A stretch of DNA of 46,186 nucleotides from Mariniblastus sp. (GCA_023300235.1 JALZWN010000231.1:1-46186), one strand, 5' to 3'; shown: positions 8,641-17,262, numbered from the stretch's first letter. Numbers and translations: made by a program. The notes: a model not told the origin generated them from the letters alone.

Positions 8641-10173
8641 ATGAATAATCAAATCACTGTCGCCCAGTTATTGGGCGCCATTCAACGTCACCGTACGAAG
8701 GCCGTTTTTGCCTGGGCCATGGTGATGGTATGCGTCTTGATCCTGTTCTTCGTCTGGCCTCGGCAATACAGCAGCGAGGGCCGGTTGTACGTCAAGATGG
8801 ATCGTAACAATCAGTCCGTGGTACCGTCGACCAGCGGTGCTCAGGTGGCGATTCAGGACACTCGCGAGACTGAGCTTCGAAGTGTGATCGAGATTATTCA
8901 CAGCCATGCGGTTTTGGATGCTGTGGTCGACGATGTCGGCGCTGACAAAATTCTTGATAGCGGACTGTCGATTTGGATGCCGAATCTGGGATTCATCAAG
9001 GCATGGTTCGCCAGCACGGGTGGTGGTATGGACGCTGCCGAATATAAGCGACTGCGAAAGCGTGAGGTTGCTTCAAAAGAAATTTTGGAGAACTTAGGCA
9101 TCCACCATGAGAAAAAGAGTTCAGTTTTGACGGTTACCGTTCGAGCCAACTCACCCAAATTGGCACAAGAAATCGTCGAGCGAATTTTTTATAACACTCG
9201 CAAGATTCATATGGGTGTTCACAACGTATCCAGTAGTGTCGAGTTCTTTGATGAGCAGTTTACAGCTCAGGAAGAGGCGTTGCAGGACTCGGTTTTGGAG
9301 CTTGCTAAGTTTCGTAACAAGCTAGGGGTGATGTCCGTTGGTGCGGCTCGCTCGTCTTTGCAGAACGTTATTGCGACGCTGGATCTGAATCTGGTCAACG
9401 CGGACGTGAGCTTGATTGAGTCGGTGGATCGAATGAGTAAGCTGAAAGAACTTTTGGTGACGACGCCGAAGTCGATTGCTTCGCCGAGGAAAGGTGTCGA
9501 GCGTTTGTCTTACGAAGATTCGCGAACTGAGTTATATAAATTGAAGCAGGAACGCGAGCGAATGCGGTTGGCTTATACCGACAAGAATTCACGATTGCAG
9601 CGAGTCCAGCAGCAAATTGCGGCTCTGGAGAATGAGCTGGGCGGAATGGTTAGTGAGCGGACAGAATCCACTTCGCAGCCAAATCCTGTTTACCAAACAT
9701 TAAAAACTTCGTACCTAGAAGCCCGAGCTAAAGTAGCCGGTGATCGTGCTCGATTGACAGGTCTTAAACGCGAACAGCGTTCGGCGAGTGAGCGGTTGAA
9801 GGTTTTAAACGACGCTGAAGTGCAAGCCAATCAAAAGCTTCGTAAAGTTGCCGTGGCTGAGCAGTACTTAGCGATTTATACCGGTCCACGTGGAGAGTCC
9901 AAGGCGATTGGAGCTTTGGACGCGATGAATATTTCCGATGTCAAGGTTGCTCAAGCTCCCACGCTAACGCTCAAGCACGTGAACCCCAAAGCCAGCTTGG
10001 TTTTGCCGATGGGTTTTGTCTGTGGGATGTTGGCTGCTCTGGGAACCGCATTGTTTTGTGATCGCAATCATCTTAGTGCGACACTTAATGAGAGCGAGGT
10101 TGAGCAAGCTCTCGAACTACCAGTTTTGGTGACACTGCCACGCGTATACTCTAGCCGAAATATGGTGAACTAA
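8641..10173 (+). CDS. Wzz/GumC-like polysaccharide chain-length protein
   Basis: The ATG at 8641 gives 510 residues with a short cytoplasmic N-terminus (MNNQITVAQLLGAI), a first membrane segment at about 22-42 and a Wzz-type beginning after it (PRQYSSEGRLYVKM). A long periplasmic region follows with coiled-coil-forming helices (about 190-400), and a second membrane segment lies near 460-480 (ASLVLPMGFVCGMLAALGTAL). This is the polysaccharide co-polymerase layout; it sets chain length and links polymerisation to export. The attached kinase domain found in Wzc is absent. The next gene, which starts in a TAATG overlap, supplies a kinase-like protein instead. Confidence 0.9.
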   Translation: MNNQITVAQLLGAIQRHRTKAVFAWAMVMVCVLILFFVWPRQYSSEGRLYVKMDRNNQSVVPSTSGAQVAIQDTRETELRSVIEIIHSHAVLDAVVDDVGADKILDSGLSIWMPNLGFIKAWFASTGGGMDAAEYKRLRKREVASKEILENLGIHHEKKSSVLTVTVRANSPKLAQEIVERIFYNTRKIHMGVHNVSSSVEFFDEQFTAQEEALQDSVLELAKFRNKLGVMSVGAARSSLQNVIATLDLNLVNADVSLIESVDRMSKLKELLVTTPKSIASPRKGVERLSYEDSRTELYKLKQERERMRLAYTDKNSRLQRVQQQIAALENELGGMVSERTESTSQPNPVYQTLKTSYLEARAKVAGDRARLTGLKREQRSASERLKVLNDAEVQANQKLRKVAVAEQYLAIYTGPRGESKAIGALDAMNISDVKVAQAPTLTLKHVNPKASLVLPMGFVCGMLAALGTALFCDRNHLSATLNESEVEQALELPVLVTLPRVYSSRNMVN

Positions 10174-10838
10174 TGATTGAAAATAACATGCAACGCAAGC
10201 GTACTCGGCATCGTTCAGTCGTACCCAGCAATAGCCTGCGGGGGCACTTCTTTGCCTTGGCCCGTCAAATTCGACGGTGGTCTGAAACAAACACAAATCT
10301 CTCAGTCAATGGCTCGATTTCGATCGGCGTAACGTCACTGGAGCGAGGCGTTGGCAGCAGCACGGTGAGTTTTAATCTCGCCTGTTCGTTGGCAACCCTG
10401 TGTCGCTCTGAAACGTTGCTGGTCGAATCTGATTTTGGGCACGCTTATGTCGCCAAGCGACTCGGCCATGGAAAGGCTCCTGGATTGTCAGAATTGCTGG
10501 CTGGCGAAGCGACTGAAGATGAAACTGTTTTCCCAACTCCGATTACGAACGTATCGATAATGGGTTGTGGAAAGAAAGTAGAACATGAAGCGTTGGAACT
10601 GCCTTTTGATAGGCTAGAGCCGATGCTGAAAGAGACGTTAGCGAACTATTCGTATTCGGTTTTTGATCTGCCTTTGGCTTCTGATCTAACCGCATGTGAT
10701 TCGATCGTGCCTTATTTAGACGGCGTGATTTTGACAGTTGATTCAAATTACATTGATCAGCGTCGCGTCACCCGGTTTAAAAGGCAGGTTGAAAGTTACG
10801 GTGTTCCTGTATTGGGCGTCGTTTTGAATAAGTCGTAA
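10173..10838 (+). CDS. CpsD/Wzc-like ATPase with degenerate Walker A
   Basis: The protein has 221 residues and the fold of the bacterial tyrosine kinase / MinD-like ATPases: a central IGVTSLERGVGSSTVSFNLA segment, a LLVESDFGHAYVAKRLG strand in the place of the Walker A' motif (usually LLVDADxRRP), then GLSELLAGEA and a C-terminal GVPVLGVVLNKS strand. The P-loop lysine is replaced by S62 (GVGSST instead of GxGKST), and the Walker A' aspartate pattern is changed. No tyrosine cluster follows. It is therefore probably an inactive partner that modulates the upstream Wzz-like protein. It shares the TAATG junction with that gene. Another start at M6 is possible. Confidence 0.85.
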   Translation: MIENNMQRKRTRHRSVVPSNSLRGHFFALARQIRRWSETNTNLSVNGSISIGVTSLERGVGSSTVSFNLACSLATLCRSETLLVESDFGHAYVAKRLGHGKAPGLSELLAGEATEDETVFPTPITNVSIMGCGKKVEHEALELPFDRLEPMLKETLANYSYSVFDLPLASDLTACDSIVPYLDGVILTVDSNYIDQRRVTRFKRQVESYGVPVLGVVLNKS

Positions 10839-10853
10839 TCGTAGGGACTGATT

Positions 10854-10967
10854 TAGGTGCAAGGAAACTTGACCTAGAGTCCGAACTGAAGAATGCGTTT
10901 TTTTTCATCGAGGAAAACGACGCAAGTAATTGTAGAAGAATAATTTTTGCTCCCCGATTTGCACCTA
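10854..10967 (+). promoter_or_regulatory. Leader with two competing hairpins (possible attenuator)
   Basis: The sequence TAGGTGCAA (10854-10862) is followed closely by CTTGACCTA (10868-10876), forming a hairpin with a GAAA loop and one bulged base. The same 9-mer is the exact reverse complement of TTGCACCTA at 10959-10967, just before the next start codon. The two pairings exclude each other. The regulatory role is an inference. Confidence 0.35.
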
Positions 10968-10985
10968 GATAATATTGGACATGCC

Positions 10986-12233
10986 ATGATTCGCAGCACC
11001 GTGCGAACTAGAAACAGCCGGCTTGGCCGGATGTTCCGCCGAATTAAACCAGCTGGCGCTGAGATCGTTTTAAACGACCATCAGTTCGAAGCTGAACTTA
11101 AAAAAGAGATCTACCGATCGGACCACCGTGAGGTTGCACGCGATCTCGGTTTGGTTCGTTTGAAAACGAAGGCCGTGGATGGGCAATTTTTTGATTCGTC
11201 GAACTTTGCGGCGCTGCTGGATCGACTGAGAATCTCGGACACGATCGGCTGGTATCAAGGCGATCTGTCGATTCTATTGCCTGAGTCCGACCGTGCTGGA
11301 ACGTTGAAAGTCGCTAATGAAGTGACGAAGTTGCTGGCTGAAGGTGGTGTCCCGGTTGATACGGAAGTTTCGACTTACCCTTTCGATGATGAATTGGTTG
11401 CGTTGGCCGATGAAGTCCGAGCGTTGAACGATGAAATAGATCGCGATTCGGACGACGACGATGACTCGTTGACTGGAGGCCGTTCTGATGGTCGGCATCG
11501 TGGAGTTCCGGCGCCGAAGTCAAAGGGTTTTGGTGTTCCTAAAACCCAAGAAGACGGTCACTCGAAGGACGTCCTGGCCTCTCAGGCGATGGGAAGCGTT
11601 CAAGAAAAGAAGCATCGTTTTGTACCGGTAGCGCAAACGCCATGGTGGAAGCGCGGAATCGACATTGTCGGTGCTGGTGCGGGGCTAGCGTTGTTGTCGC
11701 CCTTGTTGTTGGTCGCCGCTGGTGCGATCAAGTATTCTTCTAACGGCCCCGTGTTTTTCTTGCAAGAACGAGAAGGCAAAAATGGGGTCAAATTTGGGAT
11801 TTTGAAATTCCGAACGATGGTCGTTAACGCCGAAGCGTTACAAAAAGATTTGCTAGACAAGAGCGAGCAAGATGGTCCTGCGTTCAAATTGACCGACGAT
11901 CCTCGTGTGACCAAAGTTGGTAAGTACTTGCGTAAGTCATGTATCGACGAATTGCCGCAGTTGTGGAACGTGCTTAAAGGTGACATGTCGTTGGTGGGGC
12001 CTCGGCCGTTGCCGGTGCACGAGTCATTGGCTTGCACGGCTTGGCAACGAGTTCGTTTGTCGGTGTTGCCGGGTTTGACTTGTACTTGGCAAGCCTACGG
12101 TGGTCGTGACGTGAAGTTTGCACAGTGGATGCAGATGGATTTGGATTACATCAAGCGTCGGAGCTTTTTGTTTGACCTTCGATTGATTTTTGACACGGCC
12201 TGCATCGCATTGTTGCACCGTGGTTCTGTGTAG
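10986..12233 (+). CDS. GGDEF-like/polyprenyl-phosphate sugar transferase fusion
   Basis: I prefer the ATG at 10986 (MIRSTVRTRN), giving 415 residues, over the upstream TTG at 10947. Residues about 35-150 resemble a degenerate GGDEF domain: LDRLRISDTIGWYQGDLSILLPESDRAG-like spacing, with the GGDEF signature replaced by YQGDLS. A low-complexity acidic linker (DRDSDDDDDS) follows. From about residue 219 (WWKRGIDIVGAGAG) runs a complete bacterial sugar transferase (WcaJ/ExoY family): a membrane segment, KFRTM, and DELPQLWNVLKGDMSLVGPR. It should attach the first sugar phosphate to undecaprenyl phosphate, starting each repeat unit. The N-terminal domain may bind a regulatory ligand or partner. Confidence 0.9.
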   Translation: MIRSTVRTRNSRLGRMFRRIKPAGAEIVLNDHQFEAELKKEIYRSDHREVARDLGLVRLKTKAVDGQFFDSSNFAALLDRLRISDTIGWYQGDLSILLPESDRAGTLKVANEVTKLLAEGGVPVDTEVSTYPFDDELVALADEVRALNDEIDRDSDDDDDSLTGGRSDGRHRGVPAPKSKGFGVPKTQEDGHSKDVLASQAMGSVQEKKHRFVPVAQTPWWKRGIDIVGAGAGLALLSPLLLVAAGAIKYSSNGPVFFLQEREGKNGVKFGILKFRTMVVNAEALQKDLLDKSEQDGPAFKLTDDPRVTKVGKYLRKSCIDELPQLWNVLKGDMSLVGPRPLPVHESLACTAWQRVRLSVLPGLTCTWQAYGGRDVKFAQWMQMDLDYIKRRSFLFDLRLIFDTACIALLHRGSV

Positions 12234-12249
12234 TCTAATAGGTTAACGA

Positions 12250-13584
12250 ATGTCCTCAACCACTCCTGCATTTCGACCTGAATTTGGCAAAAAACCGATC
12301 GCTTCTGCGGACGGTGTTGAACATTTGTTGAACATCCCGGTCATCACTTTGATCGGTTATGTCGCGTTGTTTGCCGTGGCGTTCGGGAACTTAGTCGACG
12401 TAGAGGCTGACAACGAAGCGGTTGGCTTCGGTGGCCAGGCGTTGGTGAAGGTGATGTTCCTGGCGTTGGGTGGTTTGTACGGCGGTATCGGTGTTTTGAC
12501 GGACCCTAAAGTTCGGCGGTTGCTGTTTTCGTTTCCGCTGATTTGGATGATGGGGCTGCTGTTTTTCTTCTTCCTCGCGGTTACGACATCGGTGACGTTT
12601 TTTTCGTCGATGGCGTCAACGATCTCGATTGCTTGCGTGCTGTTGATGACGACAACGGCCTTGGTTCAGTTGGGTGTTCGCCAGGTGCTTTATGTCGTTT
12701 ATTATGCGACGGCGGCCTATGTGTTTGGGTCTTGGCTGGCGTATTTGTTTGTGCCGTCTATTGGCGTGTTTTTGGAGCCGATTACAGACGGAGAGTTTGT
12801 GCCGCGGATGGGCGGGTTGGCTCACCCAAACGTGTTAGGGCAGATGTCTGGGGTGACAGTGATCTTGTCGCTGATTTTGCATCGTGACGAGAGGACGTTT
12901 TCGTGGCTGCGTGCGTTTGTTTTTGTTGCGGCGGTTGCGGCGTTGGTGGGGTCGTTGTCTAGGACTTCTTTGTTGGCAACAATCTGTTCGGTGGTAATGG
13001 TTTATCGTGGGGTTCTATTTCAACGTCGATTCGCTTTTCCGGCGATGGTATTCGGGTTCTTGGGGTTGGCGGCGCTGATGGCGGCCAGCATGTTCATGGA
13101 CATCGAGTCGAAGCTGGCCGCGAAGGTCGGATTGCTTTCGAAATCTGGTGACGCTTCTGAGTTGACTAGTGCGACGGGGCGAACGGAGATCTGGGGTAAG
13201 ACGTTGGAGTTGGTATGGAAGCGCCCCGCGTTGGGTTACGGTGCTGCGACTTCGAAGTTGTTACTGCAAGAGTACTCGATGCATACGCACAATCTGGTTT
13301 TGAATGTCGCACTTTCAACTGGAGTGTTTGGTGGTTTGATGGCCCTGTGGATGTCTCTTGAGCGTTTCTTTAAGTTATTCGTGGTGCGTCATCCTATAGC
13401 TGATGCGTTGGTGGTTTTTGTTTTGGTAAATGGTCTGTTTGAGAACGTGATTTTTTCGATTCTGTGTGGTTTGCCAACTATGATCTGGATTGTCGCTCTG
13501 GCGTTACCGACGATTGACCAGGTTAAGGATCAGGAGCCTGATTCACCGCCAGTTGGAAATATCCTGAGACTTGCGAGAAGATAG
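12250..13584 (+). CDS. O-antigen polymerase/ligase-like membrane protein
   Basis: The protein has 444 residues and about ten to twelve membrane segments. A large extracytoplasmic loop lies around residues 290-345, with the TGRTEIWGKTLELVWKRPAL pattern followed by GYGAATSKLL and SMHTHNLVLNVALSTGVFGG. This is the characteristic Wzy_C/O-antigen ligase region, with its conserved TGR, GxG and H-N motifs. By its place in the operon it is more likely the Wzy polymerase joining repeat units than a lipid-A ligase. It begins 16 bases after the sugar-transferase gene. Confidence 0.9.
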   Translation: MSSTTPAFRPEFGKKPIASADGVEHLLNIPVITLIGYVALFAVAFGNLVDVEADNEAVGFGGQALVKVMFLALGGLYGGIGVLTDPKVRRLLFSFPLIWMMGLLFFFFLAVTTSVTFFSSMASTISIACVLLMTTTALVQLGVRQVLYVVYYATAAYVFGSWLAYLFVPSIGVFLEPITDGEFVPRMGGLAHPNVLGQMSGVTVILSLILHRDERTFSWLRAFVFVAAVAALVGSLSRTSLLATICSVVMVYRGVLFQRRFAFPAMVFGFLGLAALMAASMFMDIESKLAAKVGLLSKSGDASELTSATGRTEIWGKTLELVWKRPALGYGAATSKLLLQEYSMHTHNLVLNVALSTGVFGGLMALWMSLERFFKLFVVRHPIADALVVFVLVNGLFENVIFSILCGLPTMIWIVALALPTIDQVKDQEPDSPPVGNILRLARR

Positions 13585-13586
13585 TA

Positions 13587-14816
13587 ATGACGAACACTCT
13601 GTTAGAATCTGATGTGCCGGAGTCCCTGCGAGCGATTGAAATCGAGTCGCCTGAGTGGGATGGCGAGGTGTTGGACGCACACGTGGTGATCTTGAACAAT
13701 TACGTGCGGTTGCACCATGCAGTTAGTTATGTCGAACTTGCTAAGCGAGTTCGTAAGTTAACGGTGCTGTTGTCGGTGTCTATGGAGCCCAATAAAGACT
13801 GGGAGGCTCAGTGGATGGGGCTGGATGTCCGCGTGCAGAAGAACTGGATGTTCACCAAAAAATGGAAGCACTCAAAAGGGTTCACTGAAGACAGTTATAT
13901 TCATTTGCCGGTCGATACGGTCAAGCAACTGAAACAGCTGAAGCCCGATATCGTTTTTTCTTACGAGATGGGTGTGCGAACGTTGCTGTCGGGCTGGTTT
14001 CGGCGTTGGAATCGTGATGTGCCGTTGGTGATGGTCGGCAATATGTCGCACAACATTGAGCAAGAACGAACGTTTAGTCGCCGCTTCTTGCGAGGCATTA
14101 TTCGGCGCTTGGTGGATTACTGCACCTACAATGGGCCGAGCTGTAAGCGTTATTTGAAAAGCCTCGGCTTGCCCGAGGAAACACTGTTCCACTTGCCTTA
14201 TTGCATTGATCCAGAAGTCATCGATCGCGAACCGCGAGAAGTGGGAGCCGCTGACAAGCCGCGGACGTTGCTGTATTGCGGGGGGATTATTCCTCGCAAA
14301 GGCGTCGTTGAGTTTGCGGATGCTTTGAAGACATGGTGTCAGCAAAATCCATCACGCAAGGTCCTGTTTCAGCTTGCCGGGGCAGGCGATGCGGGGGCGG
14401 AGGTGTTAGCGAGACAAGGCGACAATCTTCAAGTCGAAATGTTGGGAGACTTGGACCACGCGGCTTTGAGGTTGGCGAACCGAAATGCAGATATTTGTGT
14501 GAACCCTACGTTTGCCGATGAGTGGGGGTTGGTGCCAATCGAAGCACTCGCTTCCGGGCTGCCGGTTCTGGGCAGCAGTTATGCTCAGTCCGTTGAAACG
14601 GTAATTAAGGATGGGCACAACGGTTGGGCTTTTCGAACCGACGAACCAGCCTCATTGGCTAAGGCGATCGAGGCGTCGATGGCATGTAGCAGTCAGCAAT
14701 TGATTGAGATGCAAGATGACTGTCGTCAGTCGGTGGCTCATATTTCGCCTCAAGCAACGGCGGAGTGTTTTGTGAATGTGATCCGTCACGCGTTGCCAGC
14801 AGTGGCCAAGCCATAG
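13587..14816 (+). CDS. GT-B glycosyltransferase (family 4-like)
   Basis: The protein has 409 residues and starts 2 bases after the previous stop. The N-terminal half is an acceptor-binding Rossmann-like domain. The C-terminal half starts at TLLYCGGIIPRKGVVEF, the usual donor-domain entry strand, and contains NADICVNPTFADEWGLVPIE with the E-x7-E motif, followed by ALASGLPVLGSSY. No signal peptide or membrane segment is seen. It should transfer a sugar from a nucleotide donor to the lipid-linked repeat unit at the inner membrane. Donor and linkage are not predictable. Confidence 0.92.
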   Translation: MTNTLLESDVPESLRAIEIESPEWDGEVLDAHVVILNNYVRLHHAVSYVELAKRVRKLTVLLSVSMEPNKDWEAQWMGLDVRVQKNWMFTKKWKHSKGFTEDSYIHLPVDTVKQLKQLKPDIVFSYEMGVRTLLSGWFRRWNRDVPLVMVGNMSHNIEQERTFSRRFLRGIIRRLVDYCTYNGPSCKRYLKSLGLPEETLFHLPYCIDPEVIDREPREVGAADKPRTLLYCGGIIPRKGVVEFADALKTWCQQNPSRKVLFQLAGAGDAGAEVLARQGDNLQVEMLGDLDHAALRLANRNADICVNPTFADEWGLVPIEALASGLPVLGSSYAQSVETVIKDGHNGWAFRTDEPASLAKAIEASMACSSQQLIEMQDDCRQSVAHISPQATAECFVNVIRHALPAVAKP

Positions 14817-14828
14817 GTCTTGTGAATC

Positions 14829-15836
14829 ATGACAAAGAAGCCTCTCGCAAACATCTCGTTGGACCTCGACAATAAGTGGTCCTACTTAAAAACCCAAGGC
14901 ACGCAAGCTTGGCAGGGTTTTCCAAGTTACTTGCATTATGCGGTGCCTCGTATTTTGGATTTCTTGGACCAACGGGATCTCAAAATTACCGTATTCGTGA
15001 TCGGTCAAGATGCGGTTTTGGAAAAGAATCGTGAAGCGATTGCCGCAATTGCAGATGAGGGGCATGAGATCGGGAATCACTCGTTTAACCATGAGCCTTG
15101 GTTGCACTTGTATACGCCGGCGGAGCTGACCGAAGAGTTCAAAAAGACCGAGGATGCGTTGAAGTCGATTACTGGCAAGCGGCCGATAGGTTTTCGTGGT
15201 CCAGGGTTTAGTTTATCCAATGAAGTGTTGCGGACGTTGATGAAGCGGGGGTATCGCTACGACGGATCGACTTTCCCGACTTACTTGGGGCCGCTGGCTC
15301 GGGCTTATACGTTTTTTAAATCGAAGCTTTCCAAAGAACAGAAGTCCGAACGCAAGGCTTTGTTTGGCAGTTGGCGGGATGGTTTTCAATCGAATCAACC
15401 GTTTGAGTGGGTCGATGGCGAGCAACGATTGTTGTCTCTGCCGGTGACGACGATGCCGGTTTTCAAAGTTCCGATTCACGGAAGTTACGTTCTGTTTTTG
15501 GCAGGTTTTTCAAAGACTCTAGCGAAATTGTATTTCTGGACGGCGATTAAATTGTGCCGATTGATGAAAGTGCAGCCGTCGTTTTTGTTGCACCCGACCG
15601 ATTTTTTGGGGTGTGAAGATGAGCCCGAACTGGATTTCTTTCCCGGTATGAAGTTAAGGCGAGACGATAAGATCGACGTAATGTCAGCTTGTGTGAAAAT
15701 GCTGACGGAGCACTTTGAGCCGGTTTCGATGGTCGAGCATGTCGAGGCCTTGGCGGATGGTGAGTGGGCCAAGCGTTCGGTCAATACGGCGGCTAAAGGT
15801 GTGGCTGATTTGCCGCTGGCGGCCGCTCGGAGTTAG
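14829..15836 (+). CDS. Polysaccharide deacetylase (NodB/CE4 family)
   Basis: The protein has 335 residues. CE4 motif 1 is in ISLDLDNKWSY (catalytic and metal aspartates), motif 2 in GHEIGNHSFNHEPW (metal-binding H-S-F-N-H), motif 3 in RPIGFRGPGFSLS, and a late histidine in FLLHPTDFLG. It lacks a signal peptide, as do the deacetylases in many exopolysaccharide loci. It probably removes N-acetyl groups from a sugar or oligosaccharide of the polymer. It is the last gene of the operon; a terminator lies about 90 bases downstream. Confidence 0.92.
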   Translation: MTKKPLANISLDLDNKWSYLKTQGTQAWQGFPSYLHYAVPRILDFLDQRDLKITVFVIGQDAVLEKNREAIAAIADEGHEIGNHSFNHEPWLHLYTPAELTEEFKKTEDALKSITGKRPIGFRGPGFSLSNEVLRTLMKRGYRYDGSTFPTYLGPLARAYTFFKSKLSKEQKSERKALFGSWRDGFQSNQPFEWVDGEQRLLSLPVTTMPVFKVPIHGSYVLFLAGFSKTLAKLYFWTAIKLCRLMKVQPSFLLHPTDFLGCEDEPELDFFPGMKLRRDDKIDVMSACVKMLTEHFEPVSMVEHVEALADGEWAKRSVNTAAKGVADLPLAAARS

Positions 15837-15924
15837 CGGGCTTAGGTGGGCGGTGCGTCGAAGCTATTCGGGTGCAGGCCGTCTGGATTACGTCGTACTG
15901 AATTACGTCGTATCAACGTGGTAG

Positions 15925-15959
15925 AAAAAAAGCCCTGCCAAATCGAAATTTGACAGGGC
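15925..15959. terminator. Bidirectional intrinsic terminator
   Basis: GCCCTGCCAAAT (15932-15943) and ATTTGACAGGGC (15948-15959) form a 12-bp stem with one mismatch around a CGAA loop. Seven A residues at 15925-15931 make a T-run for minus-strand transcripts, while a short T-rich stretch follows on the plus side. It lies between convergent units and can end both. Confidence 0.88.
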
Positions 15960-16068
15960 CTTTGGGTTTCGTGAGTTCCTGACCAATTCGAGCAATGCTC
16001 AAATATCGCTTCGTTACCTTGGCGATAAGCTCAATCGCAACTTACTTGTCAGGAAACACGGCCTGCCT

Positions 16069-16419
16069 TTATGGAAGGTCATCTTTGCAGCATTCGCATG
16101 ATTCACACGAACAGCCTTCGTCAGGCGTTCCGCATTTGCAATCTGTGCAGCTGCATGCCGTAGCATTGTTCTCGCTTTGGCTGCACTGACAAGATTCGCA
16201 TGCGCAATCTTCTTTAGGCAACTCGCATTTGCAAGCTTCGCAGTTGCAGGTGGAAGTTTTGCCACCTGTACTGCAGCTGCAGCTTGTGCATTCACTAGTT
16301 TGTGCATCACTACCGCCACTAGCAGTAGGGGTACTTTCTGAGCAACCTGTCATGCCGACAGATAGAAAAAGGCCTAAAAGGATAGCAGCAAATAGTGGCG
16401 AAAATTTAATTAATGACAT
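16069..16419 (-). CDS. Cysteine-rich lipoprotein, metallothionein-like
   Basis: I start at the second ATG (16419), because TAGGAG at 16427-16432 is 7 bases from it but only 1 base from the ATG at 16425. The protein has 116 residues: a signal sequence with lipobox GMTGC, then a mature chain of about 91 residues with 21 cysteines including the lipidated one. The pattern CxCxxCxC recurs (CNCEACKC, CACESCQC, CSCTDCKC, CSCESCECC), separated by short acidic loops. No known enzyme fits; soft-metal binding at the outer membrane is the natural inference, supported by the nearby metal efflux genes. It may share a transcript with the next gene upstream and ends before the bidirectional terminator. Confidence 0.82.
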   Translation of the reverse strand: MSLIKFSPLFAAILLGLFLSVGMTGCSESTPTASGGSDAQTSECTSCSCSTGGKTSTCNCEACKCELPKEDCACESCQCSQSENNATACSCTDCKCGTPDEGCSCESCECCKDDLP

Positions 16420-16529
16420 AGTCATACTCCTAAATTGGTTTTAAACAAATTGTTGCGAGTTCGACATTGAAGTCGCCGAGCACGCTGGAAATCGACAACG
16501 GTTAGTTATTCAAAAAACGTTGACGACTT

Positions 16530-17072
16530 TTAAATTTGCCAAACACAATTCAACAGGTGGACTGGTACCTTGCCGGTGCGAAACTCTGATTGTCCGCTTG
16601 GAGAGTCCAGCGGATGTTCAAAAGCTCGCTCGGCCAGCTTCGGGGCCGGGTGAACAAACACTAACGGCGAAAGAGTAATTACAGGGTCGAGTACGCCAGC
16701 TTGATAACTGAGCTTGGGTTGCTCACAGCATTTACAGCCTGATTGATCTGCTGTGTTGGCGGCTTTAGGGCACTCGGCTGTCGAGCGACAACAGCATCCG
16801 GTGTCAGCGTGACAGCAGCCGGTGTCGATATGACAGCAACAGCCATTCGAATTGCATGTTTTGGGTTGGCTGAGGCCACTCGATTGGCAGCAAGCACAGT
16901 CAGGGCAATAACAGCCGTAGTCTATGTGCAAGCCACCGAAGATCATGCATAGCACTAGCAAATGCGAAATCACGGTTATTGATCTAGCAAGTGGTCGACC
17001 CAATGGCTTCGTCCTTAGGCTTTCCTCGGGACGCCTAGGATTTTGGTTTTGATTTTGCCGACTAAGTCTCAT
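16530..17072 (-). CDS. Membrane-anchored cysteine-rich protein
   Basis: The protein has 180 residues. An Arg/Gln-rich N-terminus (about 1-30) precedes one membrane segment (SITVISHLLVLCMIFGGL). After this comes a region with 18 cysteines in about 65 residues, including CYCPDCACC, GCCCHIDTGCC and HADTGCCCR, where a short CHIDTGC/CHADTGC unit is repeated. The tail is less Cys-rich and ends in HLLNCVWQI. The strong positive N-terminus puts the cysteine region outside the cytoplasm. I know no family for it. Its composition and place upstream of the cysteine-rich lipoprotein suggest a joint metal-binding task; expression is uncertain. Confidence 0.65.
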   Translation of the reverse strand: MRLSRQNQNQNPRRPEESLRTKPLGRPLARSITVISHLLVLCMIFGGLHIDYGCYCPDCACCQSSGLSQPKTCNSNGCCCHIDTGCCHADTGCCCRSTAECPKAANTADQSGCKCCEQPKLSYQAGVLDPVITLSPLVFVHPAPKLAERAFEHPLDSPSGQSEFRTGKVPVHLLNCVWQI

Positions 17073-17262
17073 ACGCTAAGTGTAGAGTTTTCTAGCGAAT
17101 GAAGTCAAGTAAATCTCGGTTTTGCTGTCAAAAACGCTCGTGTCGATTTATAGAAAGTCCTGCTTTGCTACTTTGATCGTCTGCCGTGTTGAGCAACATA
17201 CCGTTTTCGCTCTCGGAGAAAGGAACTCTGCATACTGCTTGACGCATCATGGCGTTTTGGGG

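Noticed and set aside
16014..16319. Minus-strand Ala-rich frame of 101 codons
   Set aside because: It overlaps the cysteine-rich lipoprotein gene in another frame and lacks a ribosome-binding site; the lipoprotein has signal peptide and lipobox.
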